A stretch of 64,000 nucleotides of DNA. Source: Maritimibacter alkaliphilus HTCC2654 (GTDB lineage Bacteria; Pseudomonadota; Alphaproteobacteria; Rhodobacterales; Rhodobacteraceae). Location: assembly GCF_000152805.1 (NCBI RefSeq), contig NZ_CH902578.1, positions 1,084,992 to 1,148,991 on the forward strand, given 5' to 3'. Below the pieces are notes generated by a model that saw nothing but the letters and a program-made list of their open reading frames with translations, was not told where the DNA came from and searched no databases. Every line of letters starts with the position of its first letter. Position 1 is the first letter of the stretch. The position numbers and the translations under genes were made by a program. Of this stretch, positions 26,033 to 34,401 are shown piece after piece.

Positions 26033-26202
26033 GCCGTCACCCACACCATTGCCGTGCCTTTGCCGCGCGAAACCCGTGCGCTGCACGCCTGCTTTGCTCC
26101 ACTAGTGACCCAGTGTTAACTTGGGCGCCCCGTCCCGCAAAGCACGTTTCCTGATTTTCCGGCGTGCATGGCTGCGGCGTCGGAATGGGCATCCGGTCCG
26201 GA
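26033..26202. promoter_or_regulatory. Intergenic region upstream of the IclR gene
   Basis: 170 nt. It contains the palindrome CACTAGTG at 26100-26107, part of a wider CACT-N8-AGTG dyad, and a nearby GTTAAC. These could be an autoregulatory IclR site, but I cannot match a consensus. Confidence 0.3.
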
Positions 26203-27921
26203 CTACCCCCGCGCAATCGCGATGTTGAGCAGCACCTGACGCTGTTCCTTCTCCGCGACACGGATCGCCCGTTCGAGCGCGGCGGGCAGATCGCGCCCGT
26301 CGGTGACCGTCTCGGTATAGGCCCGGCTCGCCTCGGCCACCTTGGCGAAATCGGGGCTGGGGCGCAACGAGGTCAGCGGCACCTCGTTCGCGGTCTTGCT
26401 TTCGCCCTCGGGGTAGAGCCCCTGAACCGAGTATCGCACCGCCGCCCATTCCTCGTTGTTGAGCACGAGCACGATCACCGGGACGTTCTGCGCCTCGGCC
26501 ACGAAATGACAGGCGGTGGGGTTGGCGAACATGTAGCTACCGTCACCCACGGTCGCGACCACCAGCCGATCCGGGTCGGCCATCTTGGCCCCGATCGCAG
26601 CGGGCATCCCCCAGCCGAGGCCGCCGGAGAATGGTTCCTGAAAATAGCTGTCGGGCTGGTCGAGGTCGAGCGGCTGGAGCGGGCAGCCAAGCTCGTGAAA
26701 CACGCTCGCGCGCCGACCCTTGAGCGCACGGCCCAGACACAGACTGACCCAGTCTTTCGTCATGGGCGCGCTCGCCCCCGCCTCGGCGCGGGCGATGACC
26801 GCCGTACGCGACGTTTCGCTCGCCGCCGTCACCTGCGCCCGCCGCGTGGCGATCCGGGTTTCGTCGCGCGGCTCGGCACCGACCGCCGGGATCAGTGCGG
26901 CAAGGGTCGCGCCAACGGGGCCGGCGAGCGTGATGTCCGCCGGGAAGTTGCGCACCGGCGTGCGCCCGAACAGCGGGTCGGGCGCGGCCTGAATGATCGT
27001 GGCATCGTCGCGCAACGTGACGCCATCGGGCATCCACGGCGCGAGGCAGTCCAGCGCCAGCACGACGTCCGCGTCGGCCAGCCACGGCGATGGGTCCGCC
27101 CCGACCTGCATCGGGTGGCCCATGGGAATGGCGATCTGGTTCGGCCAATAATGGACCAGCGGGATCGCGTGATCCTCGACGAACCGGGTCAGGGCGGCGA
27201 ACCCATCGGCACCCCCCGCCCCGCGCTGCGCGATGATGACCGGGTTGTCCGCTTGGGCGAGCGCCCTCGCCGCCCGCGCGACCGCATCGCCATGGGGTGC
27301 GGTCGTCACCGGAGTCATGCGCGGCGGGGCCGAAATCCCCTCTGCCGGGCAAGGTTCGCACAGCACTTCACGCGGGAGGCTCAGGTAGACCGGCCCCTTC
27401 GGTCCGGAATTCGCGATCGCCCAGGCGCGATCCAGAAGCTCGGGCACCTGTTCGGGAAAGCGGATTTCGTATTGCCATTTGGTCGCCTCGCGGATCAGCG
27501 CCTCCTGATCGAACATCTCCTGCCCCCAGCCGATGGGAACCGTGCGCGCCCCGAACCGCCCCCGTTCGGTGGTCGGCGTGCGGCCCGACATGACGATCAT
27601 CGGGATATGGTCGCACCACGCGTTGATGATCGCGGTCGCGCCGTTCGACAGGCCGACGTTCGTGTGCAGCATCACCGCCTGCGCGCGCCCCGACACCTGA
27701 TAGAACCCGTGCGCCATCGACACGGCGGCATGTTCATGCGGGACCGTGACGGGCAGCGGCAGGTCCAACCCGCGCCGCTGCGCCTCGACAAGTCCTTCGA
27801 TGATCGGCGGAAAATCGGTGCCGGCATTGGTGAACACGTGGCTGACGCCGAGTGCTTTCAGTTTGGTGAAAATCGCCCCACCTGCGGTGATCGGGCTATC
27901 CCCCGGCGTCTCGCCTTTCAT
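26203..27921 (-). CDS. Thiamine diphosphate-dependent enzyme, acetolactate synthase-like
   Basis: 572 residues with the three-domain layout of the acetolactate synthase/benzoylformate decarboxylase family. The cofactor-activating glutamate is E63 (PHEHAA). The ThDP-Mg motif begins GDGSYMFANPTA and ends with the NN pair about 28 residues later. No small regulatory subunit gene is adjacent, so a biosynthetic acetolactate synthase is unlikely; a decarboxylase or lyase of a catabolic route is more plausible. The IclR gene downstream may regulate it. Substrate unknown. Confidence 0.82.
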   Translation of the reverse strand: MKGETPGDSPITAGGAIFTKLKALGVSHVFTNAGTDFPPIIEGLVEAQRRGLDLPLPVTVPHEHAAVSMAHGFYQVSGRAQAVMLHTNVGLSNGATAIINAWCDHIPMIVMSGRTPTTERGRFGARTVPIGWGQEMFDQEALIREATKWQYEIRFPEQVPELLDRAWAIANSGPKGPVYLSLPREVLCEPCPAEGISAPPRMTPVTTAPHGDAVARAARALAQADNPVIIAQRGAGGADGFAALTRFVEDHAIPLVHYWPNQIAIPMGHPMQVGADPSPWLADADVVLALDCLAPWMPDGVTLRDDATIIQAAPDPLFGRTPVRNFPADITLAGPVGATLAALIPAVGAEPRDETRIATRRAQVTAASETSRTAVIARAEAGASAPMTKDWVSLCLGRALKGRRASVFHELGCPLQPLDLDQPDSYFQEPFSGGLGWGMPAAIGAKMADPDRLVVATVGDGSYMFANPTACHFVAEAQNVPVIVLVLNNEEWAAVRYSVQGLYPEGESKTANEVPLTSLRPSPDFAKVAEASRAYTETVTDGRDLPAALERAIRVAEKEQRQVLLNIAIARG

Positions 27922-28075
27922 GCGTCCTCCCTTTGCCTCGCCTGATGCGAGACCGCCGGCGCACTGTGATTTTGCACCGTGGGCGCGTCAAGGGATGGTC
28001 GCCCCGTGGATGCCGGGTGCTGTGACGGGTCCGGCGTTTCGGGCTGTTCGGCAGCGCGGGAGAGCCTATCGCCCC

Positions 28076-31000
28076 CTACAGCACGAAATCCCCTGCCGTT
28101 AGCGTGAGTAGCCCGGTGAGGTGGATTTCCGCATCCGCCACCGTGTCGCCGTCGGTGTCGAGCGCGACGATGGTGTCGCCGCCCGACTGGCTCAGCGTCA
28201 GCGTGCCGCCGAAGGTGAACGCCTGATCGCCGCCCGCGGTCGTGTCGGCGTCGATGGAGCGCAGGATGATGCGGTCCACCCCGGCCTCGAAATCGTCGAT
28301 CCGGTCGGCGGCCGCGCCGGTCCCGGTGTCGCCCTCGCGGAAGACGAACCGGTCCGCGTCCGCCCCGCCGATCATGAAATCGCGCCCGCCGCCGCCGATC
28401 AGGACGTCGCGCCCCTCGGCCCCGTTCAGGAGCGTGTCGTCGCCGTCGCCGCCGATCAGCCGGTCGTTGCCCTCGAAGCCGAACAGGATGTCCGCGCCGC
28501 CGCGCCCGTTCAGGGTGTTGGCCCCGTTGTCGCCGCGCAGCGTGTCGGCGTGGTCCGAGCCCGTCAGGTGCTCGATGCCCGTCAGCGTGTCGCCCGTCGC
28601 GTCGCCGCCCGAGGCCGAGCCCGCCGCGAGGCTGATCGTCACCCCCGACCCCGACCCGGTGTAGAGCGCCGTGTCCTCGCCCGCGCCGCCATCGATGTCG
28701 TCGCCCCCCGCGCCGCCCGTGAGCCGGTCGTCGCCGTCGCCGCCGTCGAGGATGTCGTCGTCGGCGCCGCCCTCCAGCACGTCGCGCTCGTCGCCGCCGT
28801 AGATCTCGTCTTGACCCGCGTCGCCGCGCAGCTTGTCGCGCCCGCCAAGGCCCGTCAGCACGTCGTCGCCGCCGCGCCCGATGAGCAGGTTGGCGTTCGC
28901 GTCGCCGGTGAGCGTGTCGCCGTGGTCAGACCCCATCACCCGTTCGATGCCGGTGAGTGTGTCGCCCTGCGCATCGCCGCCCGTGCCGGTGCCTGCGCCG
29001 AGATCGACGGTCACGCCGGTGGCGGACTTCTTGTAGACCGCCAGATCCGCACCCCCGAGGCCGCCGTCGAGGTCATCCGAGCCAGCCCCGCCCTCGAGCC
29101 GGTCCGCGCCCTCGCCCCCGTCGAGGTCGTCGTCGCCGTCGTCACCGAACAGCCAGTCGCGGTCATCCCCGCCCTCGATCATGTCGCCGTCATCGCCACC
29201 CCGAACCCAGTCGCGCCCGGCCCCGCCCCTAAGCGTGTCCGAACCCGTGCCCCCCAGCACCCGGTCGTCGTCATCCCCACCATCGAGCGTGTCGTCCCCA
29301 TCGCCCCCCTGAAGATCGTCCTCGCCGCCGAGGCCGTTCAGGATGTCGCCGAACGGGCTGCCCAAAAGCGTGTTCGGATCGGCCGATCCACTGCGGTCGA
29401 CCGGCGACGAGGGGCCGCGACCGTAGACGATATACGCCTTGCCGGAACTGGCCGCGATGTCGTCGTTCAGGTTGGCGCCGATCATGATATCGGCAAGCCC
29501 GTCCCCGTTCACGTCACTGGCCGCCGCCGCCGCGATGCCGAAATTGTCGCCGCCGTATTCACCGTTCATCGCGAAACCAACGGCAGGAGAGAGATCGTCG
29601 AGATTGACCGTGCCGGGCCCGGTCGTCGACCCGTAGATCACATAAGCCGCGCCTGCGCCCACGGCGGAGTCGTCCTGACCATGTGCGGTGACGAGGACTT
29701 CGGAAAGCCCGTCGCCGTTCATGTCGCCCACGATCGCGATCGCCAGACCCGCATAGTCCTGCGTCGCCCCGCCATAGACGATGAACCCCTCGCTCGCGGT
29801 CAGGCTGCCCGCCGCGATGGTCGAAACGGGCGTGGAGCGACCATAGACGATGTAGGCCGCGCCCGAGAACGTGCCGTTCTCGTCGTTGTAGCGCGCGCCT
29901 ACCACCACGTCGTCCAGCCCGTCGCCGTTCACGTCGCCTCCGCCCGCGACGTCGAAGCCGAACTGATCGCCGGAGAACTCACCATTGATCTTGAACCCGT
30001 CCGACGAGGAGAGGCTTCCAAGGTCGATGTCGGCCAGACCCGACGACTTGCCGAAGATGACGTAAGCCGCGCCGGAGTCATTCTGAGCGCCGTTCGCCCC
30101 GAGCGCGCCGATGATGATGTCGTCGATCCCGTCGCCGTTCACGTCGCCCGCATGGGCGACACCGTGGCCCGAGTAATCGATGGCGGCGTCGCCCGTAATC
30201 TCGATGAAGCTGCCGGGCGCGAGGCTTGCGACATCGGTGTTAGCGCGCGTGCCGGCCACACCGAAGACCACGTAGGTCTTGCCCTGGTTCGCGCCATCGG
30301 GACCGGGCAGGTTGGGCGAGGCGAACATCACATCGTCGATGCCGTCGCCGTTGAAGTCACCCGCCCCGGCGACGTCCGACGCGAAAGCGCCGGAAATGTC
30401 GTTGCCGTAGATCGCGAAACCGTCCGTCTGCGTTAGCGTATCGAGGTCGATGGTCCCGTGGCCCGAGGTCTTGCCGTAGATGACGTATCCCGCGCCCTCG
30501 GCGGACGAGGCACCGTCTTCGTCCCACAACCGCGCGCCGATCACGAAATCGTCGATGCCGTCGCCGTTCACGTCGCCCGCGCCCGTGGCCGAGGCGTAGT
30601 CGCCGAGGCGGTCGAAAGCCCCCTCGCCGATCAGCTTGAAGCCGTCGGTCGCCGTCAGCCCGTCGACGTCGATGTCACCCGAGAAGCCGCCCGCCTTGCC
30701 GAAGATGACATAGGCCGCGCCGTTCTGCGACAGGCCGTTGGTGGAGTAGGGTTCGGCCACGATGACGTCGTCGATCCCGTCGCCATTCACGTCTCCGATG
30801 CCCGACACCGCGCGCCCCAGATAGACCGAAGACGCAGCACCGCTGTTGAGGATGCTGACCCCGTAGGGCGGAGCAAGGCTGGACATGTCGACCTCGGACG
30901 CGAAGCCGGTCGCAGAGCCGCCGTAGATGACGTAGGCCTCGCCTGCATCCGTGCCGCCGTCTGCGCCCCAAAGCGCCCCGACGATCACATCGTCGAACCC

Positions 31001-32383
31001 GTCGCCGTTCACGTCGCCCGCGCCCGAGACGCCGTGTCCCGCGCCGTCCCCGGCCGCATCACCCTGAATGATGAAACCGTCCGCCGCCGTCAGGGTCGAC
31101 AGGTCTATATGACTGATCCCGCTCGCCTTGCCGAAGACGACATACGCCTCGCCCGAGTGGACGCCACCGTCGTCCCCGGAGTAGGCGCCGACGATGACGT
31201 CGTCGATGCCGTCACCGTTCACATCACCTGCGGCAGACACGCTGTAGCCCGCGAAGTCGGTCGATGCGTCACCCTGAATGATGATTCCGACGGACGGGGA
31301 CAGGCCCGTCAGGTCGATATGCGAAAAACCGCCCGACTTGCCGAAAATCACATAGGCTTCGCCCGCGTTGGGGCCACCGTCGTCGCCGAAGAAGGCGCCG
31401 ACGATCACGTCGTCGTAGCCATCGCCGTTCACATCGCCTGCGCCCGAAACGCTGATACCGGCCTGATCGCCTGCGTTGTCCCCGTGGATCAGGAACCCGT
31501 CGGACAGGGACAGGCATGCGAGGTCGATATTCGCGATCCCGCTCGACTTGCCGAAAATCACATAGGCCTCGCCCGCGTTGATCCCGCCGATGTCGCCGTT
31601 CAACGCGCCGATCACGACGTCGTCGATGCCGTCGCCATTCACGTCGCCTGCGGAAGAGACGCTCCACCCCGCGGAGTCGGACGCTGCACGACCCTGAATG
31701 GCGAACCCGTCGGTCAGCGTCAGGGTCGACAGGTCGATGTTCGTGATCCCGCTCGACTTGCCGAAGATGACATAGGCCTCGCCTGCGTTGCTGCCTCCGT
31801 CGTCGCTCCCATAGGCGCCGACGATCACATCGTCGATCCCGTCACCGTTCACGTCGCCAGCCGCAGCAACGCTGTGACCGGCCTGATCGTTCGCCACGTC
31901 ACCCTGAATGATGAACCCGTCGGTCAGGGTCAGGCTCGACAGGTCGATATTCGCGATCCCGCTCGACTTGCCGAAAATCACATAGGCCTCGCCCGCCTGC
32001 CCGCCGCCGTCGTCGCCGCCGGGAGCGCCGACGATCAGATCGTCGATGCCGTCGCCGTTGACGTCGCCCGCGCCGGACACGCTCTGCCCCGCATTGTCCC
32101 CGCCGGTGTCGCCCTGAATGATGAACCCATCGGTCAGGGTCAGGCTCGTCAGATCGATGTTTGCAAGCCCGTTCGCCTTACCGAAGATCACATAGGCTTC
32201 GCCTGAATTCCCGCCGCCATTGTCGCCGTAAGGGGCCCCGACGATCACGTCGTCATATCCGTCGCCGTTCACGTCACCTGCGTTGGACACGCTGTAGCCG
32301 GCTTGGTCTTCCGCCGCGTCGCCCTGAATGATGACGCCCTGCGCCGTGGTCAGAAAGGAAAGGTCGATAACACGTGCAGACAT
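28076..32383 (-). CDS. Giant FG-GAP / RTX secreted protein
   Basis: 1435 residues, no N-terminal signal peptide. Residues 1 to about 985 are 14 tandem FG-GAP units of about 70 residues, each with an AGDVNGDGxDD calcium loop and a YVIFGK strand. About 1000-1345 are RTX nonapeptide blocks (GGxGxDxLxGG) in several clusters. The last 90 residues (DRFVFREGDTG, IDDFEAGVDRI, final LTAGDFVL) form a typical type I secretion C-terminus. It is therefore predicted to leave the cell in one step through an ABC/MFP/TolC-type exporter and to fold with calcium outside. No exporter gene is adjacent. Role (adhesin, surface layer, biofilm) is inference. ATG 32383 is chosen over 32404 for its GGGGGGACC ribosome site. 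Confidence 0.88.
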   Translation of the reverse strand: MSARVIDLSFLTTAQGVIIQGDAAEDQAGYSVSNAGDVNGDGYDDVIVGAPYGDNGGGNSGEAYVIFGKANGLANIDLTSLTLTDGFIIQGDTGGDNAGQSVSGAGDVNGDGIDDLIVGAPGGDDGGGQAGEAYVIFGKSSGIANIDLSSLTLTDGFIIQGDVANDQAGHSVAAAGDVNGDGIDDVIVGAYGSDDGGSNAGEAYVIFGKSSGITNIDLSTLTLTDGFAIQGRAASDSAGWSVSSAGDVNGDGIDDVVIGALNGDIGGINAGEAYVIFGKSSGIANIDLACLSLSDGFLIHGDNAGDQAGISVSGAGDVNGDGYDDVIVGAFFGDDGGPNAGEAYVIFGKSGGFSHIDLTGLSPSVGIIIQGDASTDFAGYSVSAAGDVNGDGIDDVIVGAYSGDDGGVHSGEAYVVFGKASGISHIDLSTLTAADGFIIQGDAAGDGAGHGVSGAGDVNGDGFDDVIVGALWGADGGTDAGEAYVIYGGSATGFASEVDMSSLAPPYGVSILNSGAASSVYLGRAVSGIGDVNGDGIDDVIVAEPYSTNGLSQNGAAYVIFGKAGGFSGDIDVDGLTATDGFKLIGEGAFDRLGDYASATGAGDVNGDGIDDFVIGARLWDEDGASSAEGAGYVIYGKTSGHGTIDLDTLTQTDGFAIYGNDISGAFASDVAGAGDFNGDGIDDVMFASPNLPGPDGANQGKTYVVFGVAGTRANTDVASLAPGSFIEITGDAAIDYSGHGVAHAGDVNGDGIDDIIIGALGANGAQNDSGAAYVIFGKSSGLADIDLGSLSSSDGFKINGEFSGDQFGFDVAGGGDVNGDGLDDVVVGARYNDENGTFSGAAYIVYGRSTPVSTIAAGSLTASEGFIVYGGATQDYAGLAIAIVGDMNGDGLSEVLVTAHGQDDSAVGAGAAYVIYGSTTGPGTVNLDDLSPAVGFAMNGEYGGDNFGIAAAAASDVNGDGLADIMIGANLNDDIAASSGKAYIVYGRGPSSPVDRSGSADPNTLLGSPFGDILNGLGGEDDLQGGDGDDTLDGGDDDDRVLGGTGSDTLRGGAGRDWVRGGDDGDMIEGGDDRDWLFGDDGDDDLDGGEGADRLEGGAGSDDLDGGLGGADLAVYKKSATGVTVDLGAGTGTGGDAQGDTLTGIERVMGSDHGDTLTGDANANLLIGRGGDDVLTGLGGRDKLRGDAGQDEIYGGDERDVLEGGADDDILDGGDGDDRLTGGAGGDDIDGGAGEDTALYTGSGSGVTISLAAGSASGGDATGDTLTGIEHLTGSDHADTLRGDNGANTLNGRGGADILFGFEGNDRLIGGDGDDTLLNGAEGRDVLIGGGGRDFMIGGADADRFVFREGDTGTGAAADRIDDFEAGVDRIILRSIDADTTAGGDQAFTFGGTLTLSQSGGDTIVALDTDGDTVADAEIHLTGLLTLTAGDFVL
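28346..29375 (-). repeat. RTX calcium-binding nonapeptide repeat region
   Basis: DNA encoding many copies of GGxGxDxLx in several blocks, separated by two similar spacer segments (one with GVTVDLGAGTGTGGDAQGDT, one with GVTISLAAGSASGGDATGDT) that look like an internal duplication. Such blocks form calcium-bound beta-rolls. Confidence 0.9.
29425..32383 (-). repeat. 14 tandem FG-GAP repeats
   Basis: Fourteen units of about 210 bp, each encoding DLxxLTxxDGFxIxGD, then AGDVNGDGxDDVIVGA, then GEAYVIFGKxxG. Units 1-7 are closely similar to one another; units 8-14 are more divergent. Fourteen equals two complete seven-bladed propellers. Confidence 0.9.
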
Positions 32384-32499
32384 AATGAGGTCCCCCCGAA
32401 CCAATACATTCTAAGCAATCCGAAACGCCGCGCGCGGTGGGCGGCACAATATCGAAAGTCGAAACTCACTTATTTCTAGGGGGAAAATCCGATCCGGCA

Positions 32500-32542
32500 A
32501 CCCTGTTTCGGCCTGCCGAGGGTGCGGGCGGCGGTGCGCCGC
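32500..32542 (-). terminator. Hairpins after malQ
   Basis: Just beyond the malQ stop (minus strand) lie a GCGGCG-GTG-CGCCGC stem (32528-32542) and an imperfect ACCCT/AGGGT stem (32500-32523), followed further on by ATTTTCC. They may end the glycogen operon before the FG-GAP gene. Confidence 0.4.
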
Positions 32543-32547
32543 GCCGC

Positions 32548-34401
32548 TCAGGTGCCTGTCCGGCCCGCGTCGCCCATGATCCGGGCCGCCGAAGTCAGGC
32601 CCTCGCTCGCCGCGATCTCGTCCGGTCCGGCGGGCAGGCGTTGCCGCCAGTTCGGGTATTCCGTTACGGTTCCGGGCAGGTTGGGCTGGGCCGACAGGCC
32701 GAGCACGTCCTCGACCTGCACCGACACCAGCCGGGACCGCGTGGCGGCCAGAACCGACCACATCGCCTCGGCGCTTTCCGGGGGCGCGTCACCCCGGAAC
32801 TGGCCCGACAGCCAGTCGAACCCCGACACTTCGCGCCCACGCCAGTCGAACATGCCCTGCGCGTGCTCGGGCGGGGTCAGGCCAATGTCGCGCCGCACCG
32901 AAATCTCGCGCCCTTCGCGCCAGCCCTTCCACGTCGGCAGGTCGTGGGTCGTAAAGCTCGCGATAACCGATTCATCATAGTTCTCGGGCCGTTTGAACAC
33001 CGGAGGATCTTCGCGATGTTCGAAACAGGCAAGGCGACAGCCTAGAATGCCGCTGTCTTGCAATGCCTGTTGCAGCCCGTCCGGGATGACGCCAAGGTCT
33101 TCGCCCACGATCACCGCCCCGGCCCGCGCGGCCTCGATCCGGGCGACGGCGAGCATCGCGTCGCGGGGCATCTGAACATAGGCCCCCGGAAGGCCATCCG
33201 GCACCAGATAGGCACGCTCGAACCCGAGGATGTGGTCGATCCTGAGCGCACCCGCGAACCGCAATTGCTGGCGCAGGGTGGCGGCAAGCGCCTCGAACCC
33301 GGTGTCGATCAGCTTCACGGGGTTGAAAGGCGCCAGTTGCCAGTTCTGGCCCTGCGGCGCGAAGGCGTCGGGCGGTGCGCCAAGGCTGGCCCCGAAGGCG
33401 AAGGTGTCCCGGTCCTCCCACGTTTCGGCCCCGTGAGGATGCGTGCCAACAGCTAGGTCGAGGTAGAGGCCCAGCGCCATGCCCGCGCCCGCCGCCCGGT
33501 CACGCGCGGCACCCAGCGCGGTCTCGGCCTGAAACTGAAGCCAAGCGTGGAAATCGACGCGATCCGCCATCTCGCGCGCGGCCTGCGCGACCTTGGGATC
33601 GTCCGGGGTCTGATAGGCCACCGGCCACGTATCCCAATAGGCGCCGAAGCGTTCGGACAGCGCCTGATACGTCGCGAAACGGTCAAGCCCGGCGCCCTGT
33701 TCGGCCCGCCACGCCGCAAATGCCGGATCGTCGCCCTCGGCCGCGAACCGGACTTCGAGCGCAGCCATGCGCGCCGGGGTTTCGGCCCCGAAATCGATCA
33801 GATCGCCCCCCGGCGCCCCGTCGGTGTCGAGGTAGACCGAGGCGAAGCGGCGGCGGTGCGACGGTGTATAGGGGCTGAACGCGCCCGGATCGGCGGGGAA
33901 GCCCGCGTGGATCGGGTTGATCCCGAGAAAGGAGGCCCCCTGCCGGGCGGCCCCTTCGGCCATGCGGGCAAGGTCGCCGTAGCCCCCGATCCCGCCGACG
34001 GTCGCGGGCCTGAGCCCGGCCAGCGGGACCATCAGGCCCCAACTGCGCGCCGGAAGCGGAAGCCGCGCGGGCGCGACGAGCAGCCAGCAAACCGCGCCGC
34101 CCGCCGCCAGCCGATGCCGTCCAAGTGGCAATGGCGGCAACGGCCCCTGCCCCTCACCCTCGGTGCCGTCCTCGTAGGCGATGGACCACGGGGGCGCTGT
34201 CAGCTCGGGGGCGTCGCCCGGCTCGCAGATATGCCAGCGCGGCAAGGCGCGCTCCGGCTCCGGCGGGTCGGTTTCGCTCAGGCCCAGCGCGGCCAGCAAA
34301 GCCGCCTTGGTCTCCGCCGACGTTTCGCGCCAGACCCCGAACAGGTCGCGGTATTCGCTCAGGATGCCCGCCCGCGCGGCGCGGTCGTCGAGCGTGCTCA
34401 T
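32548..34401 (-). CDS. malQ: 4-alpha-glucanotransferase
   Basis: 617 residues, glycoside hydrolase family 77. Key regions are LRIDHILGFERAYLVP with the catalytic aspartate, VIVGEDLGVIP with the glutamate, and SFTTHDLPTWKGW. It transfers glucan segments between maltodextrins, preparing them for phosphorylase. Its ATG overlaps the glgX stop by 4 nt (ATGA). It closes the glycogen operon. Longer readings are not supported, since the extra residues have no similarity to GH77. Confidence 0.93.
   Translation of the reverse strand: MSTLDDRAARAGILSEYRDLFGVWRETSAETKAALLAALGLSETDPPEPERALPRWHICEPGDAPELTAPPWSIAYEDGTEGEGQGPLPPLPLGRHRLAAGGAVCWLLVAPARLPLPARSWGLMVPLAGLRPATVGGIGGYGDLARMAEGAARQGASFLGINPIHAGFPADPGAFSPYTPSHRRRFASVYLDTDGAPGGDLIDFGAETPARMAALEVRFAAEGDDPAFAAWRAEQGAGLDRFATYQALSERFGAYWDTWPVAYQTPDDPKVAQAAREMADRVDFHAWLQFQAETALGAARDRAAGAGMALGLYLDLAVGTHPHGAETWEDRDTFAFGASLGAPPDAFAPQGQNWQLAPFNPVKLIDTGFEALAATLRQQLRFAGALRIDHILGFERAYLVPDGLPGAYVQMPRDAMLAVARIEAARAGAVIVGEDLGVIPDGLQQALQDSGILGCRLACFEHREDPPVFKRPENYDESVIASFTTHDLPTWKGWREGREISVRRDIGLTPPEHAQGMFDWRGREVSGFDWLSGQFRGDAPPESAEAMWSVLAATRSRLVSVQVEDVLGLSAQPNLPGTVTEYPNWRQRLPAGPDEIAASEGLTSAARIMGDAGRTGT

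Noticed and set aside
23057-26119. Plus-strand open frame of 1020 codons
   Set aside because: Antisense across acetoacetate-CoA ligase and the IclR gene; composition rich in Arg, His and Gly with no domain.
28346-29375. Repeat array as a possible CRISPR
   Set aside because: The repetition is coding (GGxGxDxLx), units are contiguous without unique spacers, and the frame is intact.
28121-32206. Two long plus-strand frames (771 and 582 codons) with internal repeats
   Set aside because: Their repeats are simply the mirror of the FG-GAP and RTX repeats on the minus strand; no start signals or known fold.
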